From Dromaius novaehollandiae (Eukaryota > Chordata > Aves > Casuariiformes > Dromaiidae), in assembly GCF_036370855.1 (NCBI RefSeq), contig NC_088112.1, positions 18,158,469 through 18,222,468 of the forward strand: a stretch of 64,000 bases of DNA, written 5' to 3'. Below are positions 21,101-31,184 of the stretch, one piece after another. Made by a program: the position numbers and the translations under genes. The notes under the pieces are model-generated. The model worked only from the letters and a program-made list of their open reading frames with translations. It did not search any database and was not told the origin of the DNA. Every line of letters begins with the position of its first letter. Within the stretch, counting starts at the first letter, position 1.

Positions 21101-21665
21101 CCACCACATGGCGCCAACAAAAGGCAGCTCCAGAACAAAGGAAGCGCTGGTGCTGCAGGCCGCCGGCTCACCGCCCGCCCGATCCCTCCGCAGCGCGGCC
21201 GCCCGCCGCCCTCCCCCGCCGGGCGCCGCCGAGCCCAGGGCGGCGGGGCGCGCCCGCCTCGCTTCCGCTCCCGCCGAAGGGCCGGGCCGGGCCTAGCGGC
21301 CGCGCTCCGCCGCCGCACATGGCGCCGGGGGGGGGGAGGGGGGGCGCGGCCTGCTCCCGCCTCAGCCGCGGCCCGCCGAGAGCCCGGCGCGGCGCTTACC
21401 CCGCGTCCTCCTCGTTCTTGCTGGCGTTGATCTGGTCGCCTTCGGCCCCGTTCTGGCTGGCGGCCGCCGCCGCTGTTCCCGCCGCCGGTCCGGCTCCCGC
21501 CGCCGCCGCCGTTCCCGCCGTCGCTGCTGCCGCCGCCGCCGCTGCGCCCGCCGCCGCCGGGGCCCCGCCGGTTTCGGCCTGCTGCTCTCCGGCGCTCTCG
21601 GCCGCTTCGTGCCCGTTCTGGGTGGCGCCGGCGGCGGCCGCCAACTGCTGCTCCGCTTCGGACAT
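15134..21665 (-). CDS. HNRNPAB: Heterogeneous nuclear ribonucleoprotein A/B
   Basis: An RNA- and single-strand-DNA-binding protein of the hnRNP A/B-D group that acts in nuclear mRNA processing and transport. Seven coding exons on the minus strand, 5' to 3': 21665-21400, 18238-18070, 17986-17828, 17416-17285, 15637-15529, 15435-15283, 15204-15134, giving 352 aa. Residues 1-89 are an Ala/Gly/Gln-rich tail. RRM1 (about 91-165) shows MFVGGL and [13 protein letters not shown]2 (about 175-250) shows IFVGGL and [10 protein letters not shown]. An Arg/Gly/Ser-rich linker and a Gly/Tyr/Asn-rich prion-like tail follow, ending HQNNYKPY as in human. The start at MSEAE matches the human start; its context has A at -3. 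HNRNPD and HNRNPDL are paralogues, but [17 protein letters not shown] and the C-terminus fit HNRNPAB. Confidence 0.97.
15283..15435 (-). CDS. HNRNPAB: HNRNPAB exon 6, skippable Gly/Tyr cassette
   Basis: 153 bases (51 codons) flanked by phase-1 introns, so skipping keeps the frame and joins the RGG linker directly to QGSANYGK. It encodes repeated NQGYG, YGGYG and YGYYGYG units, residues 279-329. In mammals the corresponding 47-residue block separates the long and short hnRNP A/B isoforms. Here the cassette has an extra NQGYG repeat. Confidence 0.9.
19705..19734. repeat. Poly(T)-poly(G) run in HNRNPAB intron 1
   Basis: Sixteen T directly followed by fourteen G. In the HNRNPAB sense this is C14 then A16. 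Such runs vary in length and are error-prone in sequencing. Confidence 0.9.
20571..20602. repeat. Short AT direct repeat
   Basis: The unit ATATATATTCATAAA occurs twice nearly back to back in HNRNPAB intron 1. It is a simple AT-rich repeat with no evident function. Confidence 0.6.
21400..21665 (-). CDS. HNRNPAB: HNRNPAB first coding exon, alanine-rich N-terminus
   Basis: Encodes residues 1-88. After MSEAEQQL comes a low-complexity stretch with runs of up to eight alanines (about residues 35-69) written mostly with GCC and GCG. The conserved block [17 protein letters not shown] leads into RRM1. The human N-terminus is shorter and less alanine-rich. The donor is GTAAGC. Confidence 0.92.
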
Positions 21666-21700
21666 GCTGCCCCGTCCGCAGAGGCGAGACACGACAGGCG

Positions 21701-21985
21701 CCTGCAAGACACGAGCGCGCCGCTCACGGGTCAGCGAGGCGGCTCCCCCCCTCGCCTGGGCCGGTCTAATCCGGTCCGGTCCCGCCCCTCCCCCCTTTTC
21801 CGCCGCCGCCATCCCGCCGCGGCTCATACTCACTTTAAAACCCGCTCCCAATAAAATCCGGGCCGGCCGGAATCGGATTAAAATCCCCCACGCGCGCTGG
21901 TGCTGACACCCCTCCCCGCGGCGCTCGGCTGCTCCCGCACCGGCCCCGCCGCCACCTTCTCCTCCCCCCGAGACACGTACTCTCC
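21701..21985 (-). other. HNRNPAB: Likely HNRNPAB 5' UTR with a short intron
   Basis: A minus-strand GTGAGT donor after 21834 and a TTGCAG acceptor before 21701 would remove 132 bases (21702-21833). The removed piece contains two ATGs in frame with the main start, so splicing would leave MSEAE as the first ATG. Human HNRNPAB also has a non-coding first exon. The upstream edge is estimated from the TATA box. Confidence 0.5.
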
Positions 21986-22012
21986 GGCCCGCAGCCTTAA
22001 CGCGTGGCCGCC

Positions 22013-22018
22013 TTTATA
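22013..22018 (-). promoter_or_regulatory. HNRNPAB: HNRNPAB TATA box
   Basis: TATAAA followed by GGCGG on the minus strand. It would place initiation near 21985, about 320 bases before the ATG. Two copies of GGCAGCCAAC on the minus strand lie 40-100 bases further upstream (22056-22110) and may be CCAAT-like elements. Confidence 0.55.
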
Positions 22019-22403
22019 GTGCCGGAGCCTCCGTGACACGGCAATAAGGCGTCTCCTCGTTGGCTGCCGCCAGCCGTCGCTCGCGCCGTCCGGCGGCTCC
22101 TGTTGGCTGCCTGCTCGGGGAGGGCGGGGCGTGCGGGGTGAGGCGAATGGCGGCCCGCGGGACGGGAGCGGGCTGGGAGGGACGGCGAGGCCTCGCGCCT
22201 CCCGCCTGGGCGCTGAGGGCAGGTTCTCGGCCGCGGCCGGTCGGTCGGTGCGGCGAGAGGGAGGAGGGCGGCGCGGTGCCGTTGCCGCCGCGGGAGCCTG
22301 CGGCTGCCGGGAGCGCCGCCTCCGCCGGGGCCTGCGGCCGTTGTCCGCGGGCGGGGAGGGGCCGCCCCGTCCCGTCCGACGTTACCGGCCCCTCAAGGCG
22401 ATG

Positions 22404-22410
22404 TATAAAA
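22404..22410 (+). promoter_or_regulatory. Plus-strand TATA-like box in the HNRNPAB island
   Basis: TATAAAA in GC-rich surroundings, pointing away from HNRNPAB and about 390 bases from the HNRNPAB TATA box. A divergent transcript is possible, but no gene is recognised downstream. Confidence 0.35.
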
Positions 22411-24340
22411 CCGCAAGCGCGGCTGGGCCGAGCCGTCCGCCGCGGGCGCCGCGCCATCGCGGGGCTGTGGCAGTTGCTCCCGGCTCCAAACGAGCGTTAG
22501 CCCGGCGCAGCCAGGCCGGGCGGTGGTTGCCCGGGCCCGCCCCGCTGCGCGTCGGGGAAGGCTCCTGCGACCGGCCCGCGGTGTTTACTCACAGAGCGGT
22601 GCCGGCCTCGCTGCAGGCGCCCTGTGTGTACTGACTCAGTTGCTCCAGTACCGAGGTTTACTTAATGTTTCCAGCTCTGCTGGTTTTGCAACCGACAGCG
22701 CCGGAGTTTATTGTTCTTAATGGAAACTTAGATTCGGGTGTTACATAACGCCGGGAGCTGGAGCCCCGCGCCTGTGCCTAGGCCTTAATTCCGTTTGCCC
22801 AAGGATAGAGCAACCTCCTTGATTAAGCTGCGTATGAAGAGTGCAGAAGATTGCCCCCCGCCCCCCACGTGCACACAGTGTAATCGTACTTCAAATTCTT
22901 GAACAATTCACTATTCCATATGCCTCAGTTAGCCATGGACGCAGTCAAAGTGTATCACCACATCTTAAAAAAAAAAAAAAAAAGTTCTTTGCTTGTAAGT
23001 AAAAAGTGACAATTATTACCTAACTTTCTGTAGTAATAAATGCATATACTATTATTTGCTTGCCCCACCCTCTGGGAAATAGCTCCTCTGGCTCAACTTG
23101 CATATTTGCACCCGCTATTACAATTCAGGAAGACTGCGCATGGCTACTCTGGAATAAAAATAAATAGGGGTGATGCATTTTGCTGGTTAGTAATCTAGTC
23201 TCAGGTCCAGGTTGTCCTTGAGCAAACTGCCTTTACAGTACTTTTTGTCCTCTACTGGGTTCATTTTCTTAAGTAGCAACTTAGAGAAACTAAAATAGAG
23301 AACATCTTTGGTTTTGTAAGCTTCATAGCAGTATAACAAGCAGAATATTAAAGATGAACACAAAATAAAATCAACATGGTTTGTTCAGATTAAGGGCCTG
23401 ACCCACTTTTTTTTTTTGCTTCAGGCTATAAGCCAGACCTCTAAACAATTTAAAAAAACAGAAAACATAGTTTTGTGAGAGCACATGAAAAAATAGTCCC
23501 ATCCCTTCCCACTACAGCCAAGAATGCCAAGCCACTCTTTTGTTTTGGTGCTTGTGGTACATGCCATGAGCATCGTTTTAACTGGGCCAAGCTGAGCTTT
23601 CTGCTTTGGTTCCCATGCACATGTGCAGCAAGACTGCATAACATTTGTTTCTTGAGTTTAAAATCCCCAGCAATATTGGCTATTTGCCTTTTTAAATCTA
23701 TTTTCTCATATTTTTGCTGCTCACAAATGCAAAAGTACTAAAGCAATCTAAAAAGTGGTCAACACAAGTTATTTCAAGGATACATGAAAGTATTAAAACA
23801 TACTAATATGTATGATGTGTCAGTCAGATGCTCAACTCATGAAGATACTAATTTGTTAGTGTTCTACTTGGGTTTTGGTCTTGTGTTTCATTCCACATTC
23901 AAAGCCTGTGGTTAATCATAAAAAAAATTGAAAATTAAAAAAAAAAAACACATATACCTTCTTGGGCGTTAATCCTTATATGACACATTTACTGCTGAGA
24001 GAAAAAGATCATTGTTTGCTATTTGTTTAATCCTGTAATTACTATGATTATTAATGATGATGATTGAAAGCCAATTGAATTTTACCTGTGTGTGGACTTC
24101 AGGATCTTAGGCCTCATTTTGCCATTCTACCAAACTTGTTTACGCTAAGCCCTGCCCTCACTGTCTAGTCGTACCAGCTTTAAATCATACTGGTCTTTAT
24201 TGCCTCTTTCCCTTTCTTCTTTATACTTCCTTGTTATTCCACTGATTTGATTCTTCTACTTCCCCCCCCCCCTTAGAAAAAGAGAACCAACGTGCCATTC
24301 ACGGCCCTGAAATTCTTGGTGTAATCTATCCCTTTTCCCC

Positions 24341-24480
24341 ACCCTATGTCTGTCTTGTCTAGATTATAAGCATCTCAGGTCAGAGACTGCCTACCATATA
24401 CAAAATACCTTCAGTATAAAGCTTCTATCTGAGTTAGTCCTTATGCACAGTATATACAAATATGTTTACTAATAATAACT
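24341..24480 (+). repeat. Old MIR/L2-like SINE tail
   Basis: 'gtctagattataagcatctcaggtcagagactg' resembles the widespread amniote tail 'tagattgtaagctctttggggcagggactg', and the stretch ends in AATAATAA. It is heavily diverged. A related piece in the opposite orientation ('agaaagcttataggttaggtga') lies near 25055-25080. Confidence 0.4.
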
Positions 24481-26184
24481 ATGCAAGTAATCCCATTGAT
24501 TTGAATGGAATGGATGAAAGTCAGAGCTCAAAATAAGTAAGCATGGCAAAAGAGATGCCTTATGCTACATGGAATTAAGATGAAGAGAATATACATTTAA
24601 GGAAACATTGACAATATAACTTCAAAACCAACCTGGAAATCTTCCTATGTTACTAAAATTACTCTACTTCGAAAAAAATGCATTGACAGTATTTAGGGTC
24701 AGAATTCTAAAAGCACAATTTTATCCAAACCTAGCTAGCTAGGTGACGCATACACAATTATATCTACTGCTTAATTCTGAATTTACTCTAATAGTTTTCA
24801 GTTACCTGGAATATATACTTTAAGTATTTTTCTACATACATCACCAGATACAGAAAAAAAACTATCATAGTTCTTCTGAAAACTTATCTAACTAACTGAT
24901 TGTCTCTTGTAACTTGCCATATAAAAGAGCTGTATGTGTTTATTCATACATTTACTCAGGCTGGATGATCTCATTGAGCTTAGAGGCCTTGCCGTAATCC
25001 AAGGCAGTATTATGTTAAACACCATGTAGAACAATAGCTGAGAGAGTTTCTGCTTTAGAAAGCTTATAGGTTAGGTGACAGTCAAGAAGGAATATCTTGA
25101 TGCAGATGAGGAGGAGGTTAATAGAAAACATTAAGCGAATACCTTTTGTGTTGTATGTAGTTACCTCGGAAGGAGAATGGAGTTACATTTGCAGGCATTC
25201 AAGGGGAGCTCATCCTGAGCAACAACATGAAGGTGTTTATTTGGAAATGCAGTAATGGCATTTGATTGTACCGGCTGATGGGAAATAGGAGATAACCTTT
25301 CACTGTCAAACCAAAGGTAGGTAGGACTGGAATAGTGTGAATGGGCTTGCGATTGAAGCCTGACAGTTTTGTGTGTGATAGGGAAGGCTGTGCCTTCAGA
25401 AAGATGCGGAGAACTAACATAGTTAAACCAATGAACTCAGAAAATAGTTTTGCATAACCTTTCTGAATGGAGGTGAATGATTTATTTGCTGAGGCCAGAG
25501 GAAAGGATGTCAGCACTAACTGAGGATGAGAGCTTGAGCAAGATTCCCAGCCATGTCAATAAATAACACAAATCATAGCTTGTCTTACAGCTCCACAGCA
25601 ATTTAGACCAATGTGAATCCAAGGCCCGCATTCCTGGCTGTGAGGTTCCGCCCACTCCTTTGCACAGTGGGCTGTAAACTGACTCAAAGAAAAGGTGGTT
25701 GGTTTTCAGTCAGATCATTGGTCTTAACAAGCTCATTACCAAAACTTAAATTGCAATGGAGACACCAGAAGCTGAAAAGGAGACAGTAATGTGAGGTAAT
25801 CACATCTGTATTTGCCAATTAGGATTTTGAGCTATGAGCTACACAGGAAGGGAGGAGAGAATCAATAACAGAGCTCATCAGTGCTCCTGCAGGAAACGGA
25901 AAGAAACACAAGGGGTAGGTACTGACAAGCCAAGGTGAACCAGTGATTGGGGAAGAAGTGATAGGTGAGAATAACTGCAAAAATTAAGATAGGAAGCTAG
26001 CTGACTATGTTAGCAGTGACTGAAAAAGAGTTATTTAAGAGCTGAAAACCTTTCCAGATGACTAGAGGAAGCAAAGTCAGGTTTGGAGAGGTTTTAAGGT
26101 AGAACTGGAAGAGAGATGTGACTAGAAGACTTGTAAAAGTGAGATGAAAAGACACTTCTGCCCAAAGCTTTCCCCTCCATTCCG

Positions 26185-26205
26185 CCCCCCCCCCCCCCCC
26201 CCCCC
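26185..26205. repeat. 21-base C homopolymer
   Basis: Uninterrupted C run in the HNRNPAB-NME5 spacer, with a further G-rich run at 26263-26272. Length is unreliable in most sequencing data. Confidence 0.9.
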
Positions 26206-28789
26206 GGCGTCTCCTCTCTTCTCAATGTGTAAGAGACTGAAGCATATCTGTATGGATGCTGGGGCGGGGGGGGTCAGAGAGGAAATGAAATAGGATGAAG
26301 TTAAAAGGGCAAGTGGTGGCATTACGCAAGAAGTTTAGGTAAGACTTTATTTGCTACTTAGAGAAAGGGGAAGCATCAAGAGACTGCTTTGTTAATTTTA
26401 TCTTTAAAGAAAATGGTGAGATAGCGAATAGAGGAAAACAGAAGGGAAGGCTTGGCAGGGTTAGTCAGCAGTAGTGAAACGCTAGCTAGGATTACAAGCG
26501 TGCAGTTAAGCTGGAGAAGTAAAATTCTTTACAAGAAGGCAGAAATGGAGGAGAGAACAGCCTTGCAAACAGAGGAAGTTAGCTTGATCACAGGATTTCC
26601 GTCAGAGACACTTTACACTGCAAGTGCAAGCATGGATGAAGCAAGTGTTGAAGGTAAGCCAGGATTGTGGGTAGGCAGGGCAGAGTTTATACTAAAAGAC
26701 AGAAGCAAAGAAATCAGTGGTGAAAAAAAGTTGTATGCGTGGTAAATGCATTACTAGCAAATCATTTCTAAAACAAATAAATGCTTATGGTGCTTAACAT
26801 CAAAAGGCAAAAGAAGTTGAAAGGTGTGTAAGCATCACTTTTAATCAATGCAACTACTCATTAGTATTTCATTAGCTTTTATTTTTTTTCTCTCATGCAA
26901 GGCTATTTTACATAATTTATTCTTTTTTTTCAGACTAACAGACTACAGGTAATTAATTTCTCCACCTTCTTACACTAGTAGAATACAAAGTCATGAAATA
27001 ATATTTTTCATTTAAAAAGTGTACTTATCTTTTGTTACTGGAATGCAAAGGCACCTGCAGCCAGAATCGTTCAGTGTTATTATATTCTGTGCCAGCTAAA
27101 AATAAGCAAGGCAACTAAGGCTTGTTAAACCTCTTAACAGATAAGATACAGCAGCAAAGCTATGCCCAGAGAAGTATTCAGAGTAGTAACTGATGTTTGT
27201 TACATCGAGTTAAAGGGAGGGGAGAGCAAAATTGTAATGACAAAGTCACATCTCTGGCCTTCTGCAGTTAGGGAGGATGTTTCAGACCAGCTTTATAGTT
27301 ATCAGAACTGTCTTTTCAAATGCTAAAATGATAATACGCATATGATTATATTAACGTAGGGTTGAAAGGCTGGGTTTATGGAATCCAAGGATTTAGAGCA
27401 AACCTTTGAGCTTCTACTCCTCTAAAAAGGTGCATCTTTGTTAGTGAATGCATAACACTATTTTCTCTTAGAATGTGGGGCCACTTTAAATTTCTGAGTC
27501 TGTATTATTAAAACATCGTGGGAAGTGTAGCAGGAGGAAACCCAGGGTAATTGGCTGAAGCTTCAGATGCAGCGGCCTGCTCATTGGAGAGCCAGGGATT
27601 CTCCGAGATACTAAAATTAGACAATCTCCGCCCTCCAGAAATGCTTCTGGAAACAGCGAGCAGGAGAAATTCTGACACAGAAAGATGGCCTGGGGGAGGG
27701 AGGGAAGGGGAGAAGGAGGGAAGTCCACAGGACCCTGCTCATGGGAAAGCTTTGGCATATAAGGATGCAAACAATTTTTTTTTCCTGACTTGGGTAAGGG
27801 GAAAAATGCAAATAATAAAGGAATTGCAAAAGATTAAAGAAAAGATTAATGTTAGCAGTGTTTTACAAGAGAGATTAAATTAATCATTTCTTATGTAATA
27901 ATTCTAAACTACTCACTGATGCTGAGGAGGCCTTCGAACTTCAAAGTCTCAGGTAGGGCTGTGGGACTTGTATTTTTTTATGCTGAAAAGAAAGGACTTT
28001 TGCTGAATTAGCTCTGAAATAACCTAAAAAACAGGTGAATACTCAAATCTTTCTATGACCCTATCTGTAATAAAATATTTTTACCTGCTATCTGTGTGTA
28101 GCTGCTGTGGTTACACTATCTTCAAATTAAATATTAGATAAGCTGTCCCTGTTAAAGGAACAAATGCCATACACCTATACTAAGGTGAAGTATATACTAA
28201 GGAAAGTCTGTACCAGAATTATTCAGTCATGTGTATTTTTCCTCTTGGAACCTTTACTTATTTTTTATTTTAACAAAACCCTTTTCCCTCCTTGACTTTA
28301 AGCATATTTCAAATTGTCTGGTAAGTAATATGTGACTTTTGGGGTTTTTTGTTTCTGTTTTTACATTCACTTCTTAAAGATATACCAACCAATGAACATT
28401 AAACCCTTTAAGGAAAAATAAGATTAAGGCAAAGTGTGGGGTTATTTTTTTCTTTAATACTAAAAATAACTTGTTAAAGAAATAACAAAAGATACTAACC
28501 AGGGGTAACCAACATCAGCGTCTATAGCTCTTATGAAGTTTGTTGGCTGTCACCTCCTCTCCCTGCATATATTTTGTGTTTGGCTTCACCTAAAAAATTA
28601 AGGCTATATAACTGTTTGCCATCCATCTCTTTCCGTCAGTCTGCCCTTCCGGACTCGTGGATACATTGGCCAGTTTCAGCCCAGTTTGACAGAACAACCG
28701 AGGTCTCAGCAGTAACTAGGACCGTAATTTTTGAGAACCTGCTGAGGGGGTAGGCAAGGCCCGCAGCAGCAAAGCTGGAGAAGGAAAGG

Positions 28790-29180
28790 CTGCAGCCTAA
28801 GCGCCGACGTTATCTGTCCTGTCGGCCAGTCCACACCCAGACGCTGCCCAGCCAGCTGGCGTGCGTGCAGCCGGCAAGGGGCCGCGGCATGGGCTGCCTC
28901 GCGCCGGGGGGCGAATGGGGGGCGCGGGCAGGCCGTTCGCCAGGGCGCGAGGCGGCAGGACCCATGGCTTCGGCTTCCAGGTCAACGGCCGCTCTGCAAC
29001 ACATAAGATCGGACTCGCATCACATTGAACCGATAATGCATACGGCATAGCTGGCCTGGATATGGATGCGGGCTTCGTGCAGGAGTGACCCGAGGCTTGG
29101 GAGGGCGCACGGGAGAGACACGGGGCATGTGGGCGCTGAAGAGAGCGGCCTTGCCGCCTCTGGCACTTAGGGAGCATCTC
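28790..29180. other. Isolated GC-rich patch
   Basis: About 390 bases with many CG dinucleotides inside AT-rich DNA, with open frames on both strands but no recognised protein and no clear TATA or splice pattern. It could be an orphan CpG island, a distal promoter or an upstream exon of NME5. Confidence 0.4.
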
Positions 29181-29795
29181 ATTACATTTTATTAACTCAG
29201 ACAGTAGTGACTCTCTTGTTTATTAGATGTTGCTTTTTGTGGTAAAAGTCAGGTAATGCTGCACAGAAACTGTAATTCAATTAAAATGCAGGAAACCGGT
29301 ATTAAAGGATTTTAGACTTTGGTTAAGATGTCTGGTGTGCTGGAAGACTCTATAAACTCCCAATTCTATGGGAGATATTGATTGGGCACATAAACAGGAA
29401 AGGTTCTTGTGCGGGCTCCCACAGTAAACATTAATAATTAAATAACTTGAAGAAGGGCTTGTGTGCTCAGCAGCTTGTTTTTTTTCCAACAATACCACTT
29501 AGTCTAATAAATACTACTACCTGTCTTTAAATTAGCCTAGTTTAGGATCATTCTTCCCTACATGTGAACTGACAGAAAGCTTTTCAGCTCGAGTGTCCTG
29601 GAGAAAGCAGACTTGGTAACCTCCGCCTAAATAAAGCGTGTTACTCCCTTGCTTATGTTCTTATTACCTAAAGTGCTAATAAATTGGAAAACGCGGCCCG
29701 TAAGTATTTGCAGCGGAGGCCGCGAGTATCTCTAGCCTGTGACGAGCGTTTTGCAGTGAGACCAGGGCGGCTGCCTCCCTTTCCGCCGCTCCCCG

Positions 29796-29806
29796 GCAGC
29801 CATTTT
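29796..29806 (-). promoter_or_regulatory. YY1-like site
   Basis: The minus strand reads AAAATGGCTGC, fitting the YY1 core AANATGGCNGC. A second core (minus-strand CAAGATGGC) lies at 29872-29880. Both are in the NME5 CpG island, close to the likely start of transcription. Confidence 0.5.
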
Positions 29807-29908
29807 TGATTCTCCTCCCCCCCCCCCCTCCGCGGCGAGCCAACGGCCGGCGGCGCGCGAGGGGCGCGGAGGCCATCTTGCGGCCGCCAGGGCTCGGCGC
29901 CGGCCGCC

Positions 29909-29921
29909 GTCTCCTAGCAAC
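29909..29921 (+). promoter_or_regulatory. NME5: RFX X-box-like motif
   Basis: GTCTCC-T-AGCAAC: a perfect RGYAAC right half-site and a GTNRCC-like left half with one mismatch, spaced by one base. RFX factors drive ciliary genes, and NME5 is a ciliary gene, so the site fits its position in the promoter or first exon. Confidence 0.6.
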
Positions 29922-30022
29922 GGCGGCGGCGCGCGAAGGTGCGTGGCATGGCGCCGGCGGCGGGAAACCACGGGAGGGGGGCGCTGGGCAGAGCGGGCCC
30001 GAGGGGAGCCCTTCTCCGGGCC

Positions 30023-30058
30023 GGGGGGCAGGGGAAGGGGAAGGGGAAGGGCGAGGGG
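30023..30058 (+). other. G-quadruplex motif at the start of NME5 intron 1
   Basis: Six successive runs of three or more G separated mostly by AA, on the coding strand, about 90 bases after the likely exon 1 donor. Confidence 0.7.
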
Positions 30059-31184
30059 AGAGGAACGAGCCGCTTCCTCGGTGCTCCCCGAGCGCCGGTG
30101 GCCTGACGGGGGGCCTCTGTCTCCCCCGTGCTGTGTGTCTGTGTGAGCTGCCAGGGTGCTGGCTCGCTGCTCGCATCTCTCCCAGAGCAGCAAGCTACCT
30201 TGGTGGCTTCACGGCCTTCGGGGCAGCCACAGGACATAGCCCTGCTATAGCTTGAGCCAGACTCCTCTCAGTAACTTATGGGCTGAAGGAAAAAAAGAGA
30301 AAACACAAAGGCAGGGGGCACTAGTCTGGATTCAGACATGCTGGACAAGTCTAATTGCAATCTAATTTGAAGCAGCATTAGGCCAGGCAGCCGGGTGCCT
30401 GGGGTGGATGCTGTCAGCTGTTCAGCGCAGGGGGAGCGAGACTAGGACTGTCACAGCGGAGGGGGAGAGAAAAAGGGAAAAAGGCAGTGGTCACAAATCT
30501 ACAGGAAGCCAGGCCACGCAGGGTATCCTGTTCACAGGACAATTTGGTAGCCTGAGCGCTCGCTGATGGCCTGATCCAGTTACAGAAAACCAGTGCTTTA
30601 TCTTTAGTACCTAAATAGAAGGGTTAAATAAAAATGGAGAACTACCCTGAGGCATGCAGCTGGACCAGCTCCAAGTAATAGGTCCCACACCACAGTCTTC
30701 ATGCGTGAGGATGCAGCTTTTGGATTTCGCAGAACATGCATGCTTGTTAGATGCCGGCTGTGGGAGTACTGCAGTGAGCCTGGTTCTTCTTTGCACTTAG
30801 TGTCGTTTGGTATTTCTTTGCATGAGTGCTTGTGTCTTAGCTTTGTCCTTTGTTGCAGGTGGTAACGGTTATCTTTCTCTCATACATTGTCTGAGTTGGT
30901 GAAATTTTAGCAATAGTTGGTATTGTTTTATGTTTGGCTAATAATTATTGGCTTATTTTCTACAAAATGTTACTGCACTGCCAACAGGAGTGCGAATTAC
31001 AGATTGCTAACTGTTCCAAAGAAAATCTTGCATAGATGTTCTGAAATGGGGATAACCTGCTTCACTCCCAGAGTATGCAATAAGTGTCACCCGACTTTGC
31101 TGTGTACTCGACAAATGCCAAATATCACACACTGATATCATTGCAGTACAAAAAGAAGCACCTGAATTTTAGTCAGAAGCCGAG

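Larger units (their letters stand above)
20940..22650. promoter_or_regulatory. HNRNPAB CpG island
   Basis: About 1.7 kb of CG-dense DNA covering the start of HNRNPAB intron 1, the first coding exon, the 5' UTR and some 600 bases beyond the TATA box. The long upstream part suggests a broad or bidirectional promoter. Confidence 0.85.
22651..29690. other. Gene-poor stretch between HNRNPAB and NME5
   Basis: About 7 kb with no coding exon I can support. It holds A-rich runs (22967-22983, 23938-23948), an old SINE-like tail near 24.35 kb and its possible inverted partner near 25.0 kb, a 21-base C run at 26185-26205 and a small GC-rich patch at 28.79-29.18 kb. Short open frames such as 25199-25516 (minus) and 27551-27883 (plus) show no familiar protein. 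Confidence 0.6.
29750..29938 (+). other. NME5: Probable non-coding exon 1 of NME5
   Basis: A GTGCGT donor follows 29938, and a CATTGCAG acceptor at 31139-31146 precedes the exon with the start codon. The 5' edge is not determined. There is no ATG in good context that leads into a long frame. Confidence 0.45.
29700..30230 (+). promoter_or_regulatory. NME5: NME5 CpG island and promoter
   Basis: About 530 CG-dense bases upstream of the first coding exon. It carries an RFX-type half-site, two YY1-like elements and a plausible non-coding exon donor. The open frames in this block on both strands are products of GC bias. Confidence 0.75.

Noticed and set aside
21396-21851. HNRNPAB start upstream at 21851
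   Set aside because: The codon there is TTG, not ATG, and the stretch overlaps a likely 5' UTR intron; the MSEAE start at 21665 matches the human protein.
20893-21906. 337-codon plus-strand frame across the HNRNPAB first exon
   Set aside because: Antisense shadow of the alanine-rich exon and GC-rich 5' UTR, with no recognisable protein.
25199-25516. 105-codon minus-strand frame in the HNRNPAB-NME5 spacer
   Set aside because: No familiar motif, and it lies next to what looks like old repeat sequence.
29676-30255. Long frames on both strands in the NME5 CpG island
   Set aside because: Multiple overlapping frames in CG-dense promoter DNA, without homology or splice support.
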